From: Larkinella rosea
Lineage (GTDB): Bacteria; Bacteroidota; Bacteroidia; Cytophagales; Spirosomataceae
Assembly (NCBI RefSeq): GCF_003858635.1
Contig: NZ_RQJO01000009.1
Span: forward strand, 248,001 to 312,000
Direction of reading: 5' to 3'
Length of the DNA stretch: 64,000 bases
Of this stretch, positions 52,412-61,535 are shown in pieces (position 1 is the stretch's first letter; each line of letters starts with the position of its first letter). A model generated the notes under the pieces. That model made no database searches. It worked only from the letters and a program-made list of their open reading frames with translations, and had not been told where the DNA came from. A program made the translations under genes and the position numbers.

Positions 52412-52498
52412 ATGCCGCTGGTCGGCATTGGCCGCGACGATTCAGCCCGGTTTGAAACCGGAGCGGATTCATTCCTTAAAAACCTGAAAATATTTTGA
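52412..52498 (+). CDS. Possible short upstream ORF (28 aa)
   Basis: ATG at 52412 opens a 28-residue frame ending NLKIF-stop; the TGA at 52496-52498 overlaps the TTG start of the S66 gene at 52495. The overlap would allow coupled translation. No homology is recognised, so it may be chance. Confidence 0.25.
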   Translation: MPLVGIGRDDSARFETGADSFLKNLKIF

Positions 52499-53397
52499 TA
52501 CAGCCTCCTTTTTTACAACCCGGTCAGCGTGTGGGCGTAATGGCTATGGCCAGCCGTCTGGAGTATGAGTCGCTCGAGCCGGCCTTCCGGATTCTTCGCG
52601 AAGAGTGGCAGCTGGAGGTGGTCGAAGGCGAATCGCTTCGGAGTAGTTATTTTCAATTTGCGGGCGATGACGATTTGCGCCGGCGCGATCTGCAAGGCCT
52701 GCTCGACGACCCGACCATCCACGCCATTTTTTCGGCGCGCGGAGGCTATGGCAGCTACCGGATTCTCGACCAGCTTGATTTTACGCAATTCCTGAAACAC
52801 CCGAAGTGGATTATCGGCTTTAGTGACATTACGGTTTTGCATTGCCATCTTCACCGGCTCGGCGTTCAAAGCTTACACGCCATCATGCCCCGGTTGTTTG
52901 GAAATGACGGCGTAGCCGACTCCATCGAAACGCTGCGCCAATGCCTTTTTGGGGAAGCTGTTACTCCTTACACCAGCCCGATCAACTCCCTCAACCGGGC
53001 CGGAGTTGCTGACGGTCAATTGATTGGTGGAAATCTGGCGCTGCTTTTGCACTCCTTAGGAACGCCTTCGGACATCGATCTGACCGGTAAACTTTTTTTC
53101 ATTGAAGACATCGATGAGACGCTTTTTTCACTGGATCGCATGATGATTCAGCTCCGGCGCTCCGGACGGCTGGCGGGTTTGGCCGGAATGATCGTGGGAC
53201 AGTTTACGGACATGCGTATCAACGAATCGTCTCCCTTCGGAAAAACCGCCAATGAGATCATTGCCGAGCATCTTCAGGGCTATGCGTTTCCAGTTTGTTT
53301 CGATTTCCCGGTCGGCCATGTTCCCCGCAACCTGGCCATGCCACTCGGGCGAATGGCCCGGCTTGAAGTCAACGAAGGAGCGGTTTTGAAATTTTGA
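52495..53397 (+). CDS. S66 family LD-carboxypeptidase
   Basis: A 300-residue serine peptidase of the LdcA family, which removes the terminal D-alanine from murein tetrapeptides during recycling. Nucleophile S110 in IIGFSDITVLH, Glu in FIEDIDE and H275 in GHVPRNLAMPLG form the triad. It has no signal peptide, in line with cytosolic recycling. The start appears to be TTG at 52495 (MIQPPFLQPGQRVGV), as no ATG lies nearby in frame and the next would cut the conserved N-terminus. Confidence 0.92.
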   Translation: MIQPPFLQPGQRVGVMAMASRLEYESLEPAFRILREEWQLEVVEGESLRSSYFQFAGDDDLRRRDLQGLLDDPTIHAIFSARGGYGSYRILDQLDFTQFLKHPKWIIGFSDITVLHCHLHRLGVQSLHAIMPRLFGNDGVADSIETLRQCLFGEAVTPYTSPINSLNRAGVADGQLIGGNLALLLHSLGTPSDIDLTGKLFFIEDIDETLFSLDRMMIQLRRSGRLAGLAGMIVGQFTDMRINESSPFGKTANEIIAEHLQGYAFPVCFDFPVGHVPRNLAMPLGRMARLEVNEGAVLKF

Positions 53398-53498
53398 GGA
53401 AGAGATAACGGATTTGACATTTCGAAGGTTTTGGGGAAAAACCGTTTCGCTCCGGTGACCCACCGAAACGTCGGCCCGGCGAAAACCGTAAACCGAAT

Positions 53499-54329
53499 TC
53501 ACAACTCCTTTCCGCAATGGGGGCAATGCGGCTTATGAACGGCTTTCTGGGAGCGGATATGTTCAGCGAAACCGGAGGCTAAAATACCGGTCGGGAGGGC
53601 GAACAGGCCGATGCCCAGCACCGCCGTAATCCCCGCGAGCATTTTTCCCATCGTTGTCATCGGATGGATGTCGCCGTAGCCGACCGTCGCCATTGCGTTG
53701 ATGCCCCACCACAACGTGGCCGGAATACTCGAAAATTTATCGGGCTGGGCCGCGTGTTCGAGGTAATACATGACACTCGAAATGATGACGAGCATGAACA
53801 TCAGAAACGAAACGCTCAGCACGAGCTCTTCCTTTTTGTCTTCCACCACACTCTGAATGACCTGAAACGCGCGGGAGTAGCGGGTGATCCGGAACAGCCG
53901 GAAAATCCGGAAAATCCGCAGAATCCGAATCAGGGCCAGATCGGTGTGGAAAAGCGTGACATAAAACGGCAGAATGGCCAGCAAGTGAATGATGGCGGTG
54001 GTCGACAGCATGTAGCGTAATCGCCCGAAAACCGGGTGGCGGTATTTCTCGTTTTCGACGCAAATCCAGATGCGGACGAAGTATTCGATCGTAAAAAAAA
54101 TGACCGAGAATACTTCAAAATCAACAAAAAAATGGTCGTAGTGCAGCTTGAGCGACGGCACAGTGTTCAGAATAATCGCCAGCGCATTGAGCGTAATGAC
54201 ACTGATCAGAATGAGGTTGAACACCAGACTGAGCCCTCTTTTTTTACCCGTCGTAGTCTCCAGAATCTTGTACAGGTTTCGGCGCAGCGAGTTGGCAGGG
54301 TGATGGTCGACGCGAATGGGGGGTTGCAT
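53499..54329 (-). CDS. Voltage-gated potassium channel-type ion transporter
   Basis: A 276-residue six-helix channel subunit. S1 near 36-54, the S4 voltage sensor IRILRIFRIFRLFRITR at about 134-150 with regularly spaced Arg, the pore loop with the K+ filter TVGYGD at 215-220, and S6 around 233-255. The C-terminus ends HCPHCGKEL, a small zinc-ribbon-like CxxC motif that is unusual as a channel tail. The 101-base gap to the S66 gene contains only weak GGTTTT/CGAAAC-type inverted words. Confidence 0.92.
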   Translation of the reverse strand: MQPPIRVDHHPANSLRRNLYKILETTTGKKRGLSLVFNLILISVITLNALAIILNTVPSLKLHYDHFFVDFEVFSVIFFTIEYFVRIWICVENEKYRHPVFGRLRYMLSTTAIIHLLAILPFYVTLFHTDLALIRILRIFRIFRLFRITRYSRAFQVIQSVVEDKKEELVLSVSFLMFMLVIISSVMYYLEHAAQPDKFSSIPATLWWGINAMATVGYGDIHPMTTMGKMLAGITAVLGIGLFALPTGILASGFAEHIRSQKAVHKPHCPHCGKEL

Positions 54330-54380
54330 AAGGCTAAAAAGAATGGAATAGATCGGAGGGTTCAGTTCAAATAAGTTGGA

Positions 54381-56018
54381 TTACCGCTGAAAAAGTTTTT
54401 CACCACCAACCCACGTTTGCGCCACTTGTACTTCGCGGAGCTGCGGGGCCGGAATCGTCATAATGTCCTGTTGCAGAACGACAAAATCGGCTTGTTTACC
54501 CGTTTCGATGCTACCGCGGAGGTGATCTTCAAAATTAGCAAAAGCCGCCCAGCGCGTCATGGCTTTCAGGGCAGCCGCCCGATCGACGGCATTTTCCATC
54601 TGAAAACCACCCGCAGGGTAGCCTTTCGCGTCGACCCGGGCCACGGCGGCATGAAAACCGTAGAGTGGATTGGGGGATTCGACCGGAAAATCACTACCGA
54701 AAGCAATCAAACCGTTCTGTTTCATCAAATCGTTGAACGCATAGGCACCCTTGACGCGGTTTTTTCCGAGACGATCACCCGCCCAATACATGTCCGACGT
54801 TGCGTGCGTGGGCTGCACCGACGGAATGACCGAATACCGGTTGAATTTCCAGAAATCATCCGGCGAAACCACCTGCGCGTGTTCGATCCGCCAGCGACGG
54901 GGATTCGGTTTCTTCAGCATTTTGCCGTATAAATCCAGAATCAGGTGATTGGCCGAATCGCCAATGCAGTGCGTATTTGCCTGAAATTTACTTTTTTCCA
55001 GTAAGGTCAATACCCGTTCGAGTTCGCCGGGATTGAGCAATAAAAAACCGGAAGTTTCGGGCCGGTCGCTATACGGTTTTCGAAGGCAGGCTCCGCGCGA
55101 ACCCAGGGCTCCATCAGCATACAGTTTGAACGCGCGAACCGTCAGCCGGTCGGTTTGAAAAGGGCCACGTTTCAGGTAATACTCCAGATTGGGTTCGCCG
55201 AGGCTGATCATCACATAATCACGGATTTTTAGCTTGTTCCCTTTCTGCAATCTTTCGATTAGTTCGATATCTTCCCGGTTTAACCCGGCGTCCGAAACCG
55301 TTGTCAAACCCAAGGATAGACACACTTGCTGAGCCGCCAGCAGCATCCGTTCCTTGTCTGAGGCATCGGGCTGCGGAATCACGCGTCGGATCAATCCCAT
55401 CGCGTTATCGACCAGCACGCCCGTTGGTTCGCCGTTTGCCATCACCACTTCGCCACCCGGAATTTTTGCCCCCTTGCCAATGGCCGCGAGTTTAATGGCT
55501 TTGGAATTGATCAGCAGGGCGTGGCCATCGACACGGGTGATGCAAACCGGGACGTTGGGAAATGCTGCGTCCAGCTTTTCTTTGGTCGGAAACTGTTTGT
55601 CGGGCCAGTCGTTCTGGTCCCAACCCCGGCCAAGCAGCCAGGAATTGGTCGGGTGTTTTTCGTAAAACGCTTTCAATCGCTGCACTATCTCCTCGAATGA
55701 ATTAGTCCCGACCAGATCGGCCTGATCCAGTACCTGCCCCAGCCCCAGAAAGTGGGCGTGCGGATCGTAAAAACCGGGGTAAACCGGCTGGCCTTTCAAA
55801 TCGACGACGCTATCCGCCCGATAAGTTGCCAGAATCGTTTCGGATGTCCCGACGGCGACAAATTTCCCTTCTTTCACCGCAAAAGCCTGTGCGTTCGTAA
55901 ACAGGGAATCGGCGGTGTAGATAACCGCGTTGTGGACAATCAAATCCGCACTCTTTTTAGACGAACAGGCTGTTAAAAATGCAATTAAAAGGCAGGCAAC
56001 CAGGCAGCGGTTTGGCAT
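54381..56018 (-). CDS. Amidohydrolase, YtcJ-like lipoprotein
   Basis: A 545-residue metal-dependent amidohydrolase. Lipoprotein signal ending LTACSS, then the composite domain (HNAVIYTADSLF), HAHFLGLG for the HxH metal motif near 85, the later RIEHAQVV and FGSDFPVESPNPLYGF. YtcJ-type proteins act on amides or N-acyl compounds. Start at 56018 (MPNRCLVACLL) replaces an open frame to 56129. Confidence 0.9.
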   Translation of the reverse strand: MPNRCLVACLLIAFLTACSSKKSADLIVHNAVIYTADSLFTNAQAFAVKEGKFVAVGTSETILATYRADSVVDLKGQPVYPGFYDPHAHFLGLGQVLDQADLVGTNSFEEIVQRLKAFYEKHPTNSWLLGRGWDQNDWPDKQFPTKEKLDAAFPNVPVCITRVDGHALLINSKAIKLAAIGKGAKIPGGEVVMANGEPTGVLVDNAMGLIRRVIPQPDASDKERMLLAAQQVCLSLGLTTVSDAGLNREDIELIERLQKGNKLKIRDYVMISLGEPNLEYYLKRGPFQTDRLTVRAFKLYADGALGSRGACLRKPYSDRPETSGFLLLNPGELERVLTLLEKSKFQANTHCIGDSANHLILDLYGKMLKKPNPRRWRIEHAQVVSPDDFWKFNRYSVIPSVQPTHATSDMYWAGDRLGKNRVKGAYAFNDLMKQNGLIAFGSDFPVESPNPLYGFHAAVARVDAKGYPAGGFQMENAVDRAAALKAMTRWAAFANFEDHLRGSIETGKQADFVVLQQDIMTIPAPQLREVQVAQTWVGGEKLFQR

Positions 56019-56113
56019 AGCGCATTGAAAGAAAGATCGTTTCGGAAAGATTAGATTAAGAATAAATCCGACCAAATCTAATTCCGGAATAGATAGAATG
56101 ACAGAATATAGTT

Positions 56114-56121
56114 TAATTTTG
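56114..56121 (+). promoter_or_regulatory. Candidate -7 element of tolC
   Basis: TAATTTTG fits TAnnTTTG, 30 bases before the TolC-family start. No TTG at the proper spacing. Confidence 0.35.
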
Positions 56122-56150
56122 AAGGTCAATTACCTAAAAATAATACCAGA

Positions 56151-57524
56151 ATGCGCTTCTTTCTTAGCTTAACCTTCTTCATTTCGTTTATTACCGCCTG
56201 GTCCCAGCCCGTACAACCGCTTTCTCCGCGTACCCGACGTACTTCCGTGATCACTCAGCAGGGCGAAACGCTGAATTTGCAGGAAGCGATTTCAGCCGCT
56301 CTTGAAAAGAGTTACCAGATTCGCATCTTCAAGTCGCAGGAGCAAATCGCCCGGACGGATTTCAGAACCGCCAAGTATAGCTTTTTCCCGAACGCAACGG
56401 CTAACTTCACCAACAACAGCAACTTACAAAATTTACGGCAGGAATTTCTGGACGGGCTGCGTCCTCCGCAAAATCTGTACGGCATTACCAACCGCAATAC
56501 GCAGGCTGGGGTAGCTTTAAACTGGCTGGTATTCAACGGGTTTGGGAATTTTATTGCCTACGATCGCCTGGGCGAAGTCGTGAAAATTACCGAAGCCAAT
56601 ACCCGCGCCAATGTGGAAGCCACGGTGGCGAGTGTCGCGACGGCCTATTACGATGTGATCCGGCAGTTGCAGCAACTCGTATCGCTCCGGCAGGCACTCG
56701 ATATTTCCCGTGACCGACTTGAACTGGCCCGCGCCAACTACGAAGTCGGCACCCGTTCGCGGGTCGATTACCTGAGCGCGCAGGTGGATTACAACGCCGA
56801 CAGTTCGGCCCTCGTGGCGCAGCAGCAGAATGTGCGTAATTCCAAAGTTTTCCTGAACACGCTCATTGTCCGGGATCCGGCTACGGAGTTTGCGGTTCGG
56901 GATACGATCATTGTCCGGACGGATATTTCGCTCGACCAGCTTCGGCAATCGCTGACGAACAATAACCCTTTGCTGATTGCTGCGGCTCTGAACCGGCGGG
57001 TTGCCAACCTCAATGTGAAACTGGCGCAGTCGCAGCGGCTACCGACGGTCAACCTGGTTGGCGGGTATAACTTTCAGGCCATCAATAACCAGGGCGGTTT
57101 TGGGGTGGGAAGCGCCCGCAACGACGCACTCCAGTACGGTTTTCAGGCCAGCGTTCCGATTTTTACCGGTTTCAATCAGCGCCGGTTGATCTCCAACGCC
57201 CAAACCAACGCGTTAGTAACAGAATATCAGGAATCCGATCAGCGGCTGCAACTCCAGCAAGCCCTCGAACAGACGTATTCGCAATACCGTAACAGCCTGA
57301 TTCTGGTCAACCTGGAAGTGGAAAGCTACCGAATTGCGAACGAAAACGTCGAGATTGCTTTCGAACGCTACCGGGTCGGCAACTCCACGGCGGTCGAATT
57401 TCGGGATGTGCAGCGCAACGCCGTCGCGGCTGAAACCCGCCTGATCAACGCCGAATACAACACCAAAATCGCCGAAATCGAACTTCTCCGTCTCAGCAGC
57501 CAGATTCTGCAGCAAAACAAATAG
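56151..57524 (+). CDS. TolC family outer-membrane efflux protein
   Basis: A 457-residue exported protein, signal peptide MRFFLSLTFFISFITAWS, and two repeated OEP halves of long alpha-helices with coiled-coil character (LNLQEAISAALEKSYQIRI near 43, LELARANYEVGTRSRVDYLSAQ near 190, FERYRVGNSTAVEFRDVQ near 404). Acts as the outer-membrane duct of an efflux or secretion system. No membrane fusion or inner-membrane partner is encoded next to it. Confidence 0.93.
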   Translation: MRFFLSLTFFISFITAWSQPVQPLSPRTRRTSVITQQGETLNLQEAISAALEKSYQIRIFKSQEQIARTDFRTAKYSFFPNATANFTNNSNLQNLRQEFLDGLRPPQNLYGITNRNTQAGVALNWLVFNGFGNFIAYDRLGEVVKITEANTRANVEATVASVATAYYDVIRQLQQLVSLRQALDISRDRLELARANYEVGTRSRVDYLSAQVDYNADSSALVAQQQNVRNSKVFLNTLIVRDPATEFAVRDTIIVRTDISLDQLRQSLTNNNPLLIAAALNRRVANLNVKLAQSQRLPTVNLVGGYNFQAINNQGGFGVGSARNDALQYGFQASVPIFTGFNQRRLISNAQTNALVTEYQESDQRLQLQQALEQTYSQYRNSLILVNLEVESYRIANENVEIAFERYRVGNSTAVEFRDVQRNAVAAETRLINAEYNTKIAEIELLRLSSQILQQNK

Positions 57525-57636
57525 AATTAAAAATGAACAATGAAAAATGAAAAGTAACCAGAAAGAACGGGCGGACGATAACAATCTAAGCCTGACCGGG
57601 TTTTAACTTTTAAATTTTCATTATTCATTTTTAATT
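57525..57636. repeat. Heptad inverted repeat (tolC/YdaT-like gap)
   Basis: Left arm 57525-57546 and right arm 57615-57636 pair at 21 of 22 bases. Words: ATTAAAA, ATGAACA, ATGAAAA, ATGAAAA on the left; ATTAAAA, ATGAATA, ATGAAAA, TTTAAAA, GTTAAAA on the right, read backwards. The arm starts on the base after the tolC stop and the right arm ends 3 bases before the next ATG. The centre includes ACGGGCGG, part of the suf-type core. Confidence 0.85.
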
Positions 57637-57639
57637 GTC

Positions 57640-57852
57640 ATGCCCTGGACGAAGAAGGATTATCCGGTGTCGTTGAAGAACTTTATGGCACCGGTGCGGA
57701 ACAAGGCGATTTCGATTGCCAATGCGTTATTGAAAGAAGGAATGCCGGAGGAGCGGGCGATACCGATTGCCACCTCCCGGGCCGAAGAATGGGCGGCCAG
57801 CCGACATCTGAAAATCCGGAAAGATAACGCACCTGAACGTTCGAAATCTTAA
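57640..57852 (+). CDS. Small conserved protein, YdaT-like
   Basis: A 70-residue basic protein, MPWTKKDYPVSLKNF at the start and RNKAISIANALLKEG, EERAIPIATSRAEEWA in the middle. This pattern occurs in small conserved proteins like Bacillus YdaT; the assignment is from memory of the pattern and the function is unknown. Precedes the DUF421 gene by 3 bases. Confidence 0.7.
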   Translation: MPWTKKDYPVSLKNFMAPVRNKAISIANALLKEGMPEERAIPIATSRAEEWAASRHLKIRKDNAPERSKS

Positions 57853-57855
57853 TCG

Positions 57856-58551
57856 ATGAATAAAGAGGAGCCATTTCAGGCTTTTGACTGGCACCGCATC
57901 GCCATGCACGACTTTCCGTTGAGCTACCTCGCCGAGGTGGCTTTGCGGACGGTTATCATGTTTCTGATTCTGCTCATTGCCCTGAAAATATCGGGCAAGC
58001 GGGAGGTCAAACAACTATCGGTTTTTGAACTGGTGCTGGTCATCGGGCTGGGTTCGGCCGCCGGCGATCCCATGTTCTACCACGATGTGCCGTTGCTGGC
58101 TGCCGCCGTGGTTTTTGTGGTGATGATGAGCTGCTACAAGTTTTTCACCCGACTCAGCGACAAGAGTAAACCGGTTCGGGAGTTTCTGGAAGGAAAACCG
58201 GTCTACGTCATTGAAAACGGCTGCATTCTGGTTCAGAACTTCGACGACGAAGACCTTGGCCTGGATGAGTTATTTGCCGAACTCCGGATGGCGGGTGTCG
58301 AACACCTGGGGCAGGTCCGGACTGCGATTCTGGAACACAACGGCGAAGTCAGTATTTTTCAATACAAAGACGACGAGGTAAAACCTGGCTTACCGATCCT
58401 TCCCCACAAATTGGATGAAACCTTCAACACCATCGCCGAAGCCGGGCGTTACGCCTGCTGCCGGTGTGGGCAGGTGGTCAAATACGGCAAAGACCCCATT
58501 GCAAACTGTCATCGGTGCGAACACCAACGCTGGGTGAAAGCGGAGGGTTAA
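57856..58551 (+). CDS. DUF421 membrane protein (YetF/YcaP family)
   Basis: A 231-residue protein with three N-terminal membrane helices (RTVIMFLILLIALKI, VFELVLVIGLGSAAGDP, LLAAAVVFVVMMSCY) and the DUF421 cytoplasmic domain (YVIENGCILVQNFDDEDLGLDELFAELRMAGVE). The end, CCRCGQVVKYGKDPIANCHRCEHQRW, has two CxxC motifs and may bind zinc, an addition to the core family. Function unknown; YetF homologues relate to envelope stress or sporulation in Bacillus. Confidence 0.88.
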   Translation: MNKEEPFQAFDWHRIAMHDFPLSYLAEVALRTVIMFLILLIALKISGKREVKQLSVFELVLVIGLGSAAGDPMFYHDVPLLAAAVVFVVMMSCYKFFTRLSDKSKPVREFLEGKPVYVIENGCILVQNFDDEDLGLDELFAELRMAGVEHLGQVRTAILEHNGEVSIFQYKDDEVKPGLPILPHKLDETFNTIAEAGRYACCRCGQVVKYGKDPIANCHRCEHQRWVKAEG

Positions 58552-58637
58552 ATCAGGCACTTACGGAATATAATCGGGGGGGCTACCGCTGGTATTTCGT
58601 GCTGAAAGTGTATTTTTAGCCTTTCCTGTGATGAATC

Positions 58638-59057
58638 ATGGCGAAGAACAAAAAAACCCAGACCGAAAATAGTGTGACCGGTTTTCTAAGCTCGATTTCC
58701 GACGAAACCAGGCAAAATGATTCGTTTCGTTTAGCCGAGCTGATGCAAAATCTGACCGGTTTTGAACCCCGGATGTGGGGTGCCAGTATCGTCGGTTTTG
58801 GCAGCTACCACTACAAATACGACAGCGGCCACGAAGGCGACGCGCCTCTGATCGGTTTTTCGCCCCGGAAAGACGCCATTTCGTTATACCTCGCCCTCAA
58901 CGCCGAACAGCGCGACGAACTCCTGCCCAAATTCGGCAAACACAAAACCGGTAAGGGGTGTATTTACATCAAAAAACTCAGTGATGTGAACGCCGACGTT
59001 TTCAAGGACATGATTCAGGCTTCCGTCGAGAATATGAAAAACCGGTATCCGGCGTAA
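58638..59057 (+). CDS. DUF1801 domain protein
   Basis: A 139-residue soluble protein of the DUF1801/YdhG-like fold. RQNDSFRLAELMQNLTGFEPRMWGASIVGFGSYHYKYDSGHEGDAPLIGFSPRKDAISLYL carries the family signature (MWG...GFGSYHYKY). Function unknown. It lies 87 bases after the DUF421 gene and could be in the same transcript. Confidence 0.88.
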   Translation: MAKNKKTQTENSVTGFLSSISDETRQNDSFRLAELMQNLTGFEPRMWGASIVGFGSYHYKYDSGHEGDAPLIGFSPRKDAISLYLALNAEQRDELLPKFGKHKTGKGCIYIKKLSDVNADVFKDMIQASVENMKNRYPA

Positions 59058-59152
59058 AGCCGGGTTTTGCCGTCATCTTATCGTCAAAAACCGTAAAATT
59101 TCCTGCCGGTCTATTGCCACAGTTGAATCGAATCGTTACCTGATGTATAAAT

Positions 59153-59923
59153 ATGACTGAACGTATCATCGGAATCATGGGGGCCATGACCGAAGAAATT
59201 AGTGGCGTGGTTGATCTGCTGTCGGAGCGGGAAGAAATGACCGCAGGCATGCGAACCTATTACTCCGGAAGGCTCAACGGAATTAAAACCGTGGTTGTGT
59301 TTTCGAGATGGGGCAAGGTGGCCGCAGCCACTACCGTATCGAACCTGATTCTGGAATTTAAAATCACTGAATTGATTTTTACCGGAGTGGCTGGCGCCCT
59401 CAATCCGGATTTACGAATTGGAGATATTGTGATCGCAAAACGCCTTGTTCAACATGATATGGATGCCCGTCCCATCATGAAACAGTTTGAAATACCGCTG
59501 TTGGGCATAACGTTTTTTGAGTGCCAAAGGGAACAAGTAACGATTGCTTCGAATGCCGCCACTGAGTTATTGGGAAACAAACACCTTCATACGGTTTTTG
59601 ATCAAAAAGAATTAGAAGAGTTTGGAATCGAAAATCCAAAACGAGTCATTGGCGATGTGGGCAGTGGGGATAAATTCTTTTCAAGCAGTCAGGACAAGCA
59701 TGACTTACTGGCTAAACTGCCCACCATCCTGTGCGTGGAGATGGAAGGCGCAGCGGTTGCTCAGGTCTGCTACGAATACGGCCTTCCGGTGACGGTTATC
59801 CGTACCATCTCAGACGTAGCTGATGAGAAATCACCCATTGATTTCGTATCGTTTATTAAAAAAATATCAAGTACATATTCCGTTGAAATCATCAAAAATA
59901 TCTTTCGGCAATACGCACTGTAA
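59153..59923 (+). CDS. mtnN: 5'-methylthioadenosine/S-adenosylhomocysteine nucleosidase
   Basis: A 256-residue nucleoside phosphorylase-fold enzyme. GIMGAMTEEI near residues 7-16 (catalytic Glu), the FTGVAGALNPDLRIGD block, VEMEGAAVAQVCYEYG and RTISDVAD with the catalytic Asp. It removes adenine from MTA and SAH, by-products of SAM use. About 25 residues longer than E. coli MtnN through an insertion before GDVGSGDKF. Starts at the ATG at 59153. Confidence 0.9.
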   Translation: MTERIIGIMGAMTEEISGVVDLLSEREEMTAGMRTYYSGRLNGIKTVVVFSRWGKVAAATTVSNLILEFKITELIFTGVAGALNPDLRIGDIVIAKRLVQHDMDARPIMKQFEIPLLGITFFECQREQVTIASNAATELLGNKHLHTVFDQKELEEFGIENPKRVIGDVGSGDKFFSSSQDKHDLLAKLPTILCVEMEGAAVAQVCYEYGLPVTVIRTISDVADEKSPIDFVSFIKKISSTYSVEIIKNIFRQYAL

Positions 59924-60053
59924 TTTCTCTTTTCGGTGAAACAAATGCACCAATTGGGCGTAATAAAACGGGTGGATTATCCTTCAAAAACCGCAGTCAA
60001 ACCTTGATTCTCGCGCGTATATTTCCAACGCCTTTGACGATTGACTTTATGCT

Positions 60054-60317
60054 ATGAATGTTGAACGGAATTATATCGCTGAGATTAAAAGCATTTTAGC
60101 GGCTGCCCGAACAAAAACTTACACGGCAATCAACAGTGCGATGGTGAGGTATTATTCTGTGCACTGAAAAAAGCGAAACCGTAGTAAAATATTCCGTCAT
60201 GAACGACACGCCACAACTTTTGCCAGCAAATACATGCCTTTTCTCCCTACGGAGCAGGAGTTAATCGCCGAGATTGAACGGGAAAAGCTAAAACTGAGAT
60301 TTTTAAATGATCAGTAA
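60054..60317 (+). pseudogene. Remnant of a YhcG (DUF1016) nuclease-like gene
   Basis: One frame contains the N-terminal family pattern (IAEIKSILAAARTKTYTAINSAMVRYY) up to a TGA at 60165-60167, then continues in the same frame to a C-terminal family-like end (KYMPFLPTEQELIAEIERE) with stop at 60315-60317. The full proteins have about 330-380 residues, so several hundred internal codons are missing. YhcG proteins are PD-(D/E)XK-type nucleases linked to restriction or mobile-element regions. It looks like a decayed gene with an internal deletion. Confidence 0.6.
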
Positions 60318-60341
60318 GAATGAAGGTCGATAATGAACCTG

Positions 60342-61403
60342 TCACTTCTTCACCTTATCCTTCAAAAAACGCAGCAGCAATTTCTCAATGGGGTCTAAAC
60401 CGTATTTTGACGTTTGCCGAAACTGGTTTTTGCGTTTCAGGTACGGGGTCAAATCCTGGCATTCGTAGGCTTCCAGAATTTGCGGATGAACGTAGTATTT
60501 CCGGCTGACGGTGCGCGTGTTTCCTAGCCGATGCGCTACTTGCTCCAATACCGTGTTGATGTTTTTCTTCGCTTCTTTTTCCGTCGAACAAGGTTCCAGT
60601 TCGGCCAGTAACCGCAGGGCATTGACGGTTCCGGCCCAGGTGCGGAGGTCTTTGGCCGAAAACTCTTCACCGGTGCATTCCCGCAGGTATTCATTGACCA
60701 TCCCGGAGTCGATGCTGCGGTGTTCACCGGTTTCATCGTAGTATTGAAACAACTCCTTGCCCGGAATATCCCGACAGGCTTTGACCAGCCGCGCCAGCCG
60801 CCGATCCTGCACCTTTATGTCGTGGTAAATGCCTTTTTTGCCCTTGAATCGAAACTGGATGCCGGTGGTTCCGACGTTCACGTGTTTGTCTTTGAGGGTG
60901 GTCAAACCGTAATGTCCGTATTCTTTTTCGTAGGACGCGTTACCGATCCGGATCAAGGTTTGTTCCATGACGCTGAGCGCAATGGCAATCACTTTTTCTT
61001 TGGTCAGCTCCCGGTTTTTCAGATCCTGTTCGATGCGGGTGCGGAGTTCGGCCAGCTGTTCTCCGAAGGCAATCATCCGAAAAAACTTGGTTTCGCTGCG
61101 AATGGCGTTCCAGTTTGCGTGGTAGCGGTATTGCTTCCGGCCTTTCGTGTCGATACCGGTGGCCTGGAGGTGGCCGTTGGGTTTGGCACAAATCCAGACG
61201 TGTTCCCAGGCGGGTGGCAAGGCCATTTTTCGAATCCGCGCGAGCGTTTCCTCATCGTCAATTTTGTGGCCCAGGGTGTCTTTATACGTGAAATGGTCGC
61301 CCGCACGATGGCGCGAAAAACCGGGTGTTGCGTCGCTAACGTAGACTAATTTGACGGCCTTGGCCGCTTTGGCAGGATCATGGATAAGTTCTGCGAGATT
61401 CAT
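60342..61403 (-). CDS. DNA topoisomerase IB
   Basis: A 353-residue type IB topoisomerase of the bacterial/poxvirus-like short form. Arg in FRFKGKKGIYHDIK-type block, DLRTWAGTVNAL in the C-terminal domain, and the nucleophilic Tyr in TVSRKYYVHPQILEAY. Relaxes supercoils by cutting and rejoining one strand. Bacterial TopIB genes are scattered and probably spread by transfer. It ends 25 bases from the YhcG-type remnant. Confidence 0.93.
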   Translation of the reverse strand: MNLAELIHDPAKAAKAVKLVYVSDATPGFSRHRAGDHFTYKDTLGHKIDDEETLARIRKMALPPAWEHVWICAKPNGHLQATGIDTKGRKQYRYHANWNAIRSETKFFRMIAFGEQLAELRTRIEQDLKNRELTKEKVIAIALSVMEQTLIRIGNASYEKEYGHYGLTTLKDKHVNVGTTGIQFRFKGKKGIYHDIKVQDRRLARLVKACRDIPGKELFQYYDETGEHRSIDSGMVNEYLRECTGEEFSAKDLRTWAGTVNALRLLAELEPCSTEKEAKKNINTVLEQVAHRLGNTRTVSRKYYVHPQILEAYECQDLTPYLKRKNQFRQTSKYGLDPIEKLLLRFLKDKVKK

Positions 61404-61535
61404 CGGATACGGTTAAAATCTCAGCATAAACTCGCCGTAGCAGCAAATGGTTAAGCTGACCCGGCGATAATTTGGTAAAAGATATATGAACAAACGCCAA
61501 TTGATCGTTTATCGGACGCACAAGATCTGATTTCG

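Noticed and set aside
53398-53498. Another heptad hairpin in the S66/channel gap
   Set aside because: Some GGTTTT/CGAAAC words pair, but arms are short and the 7-nt rhythm is not clear.
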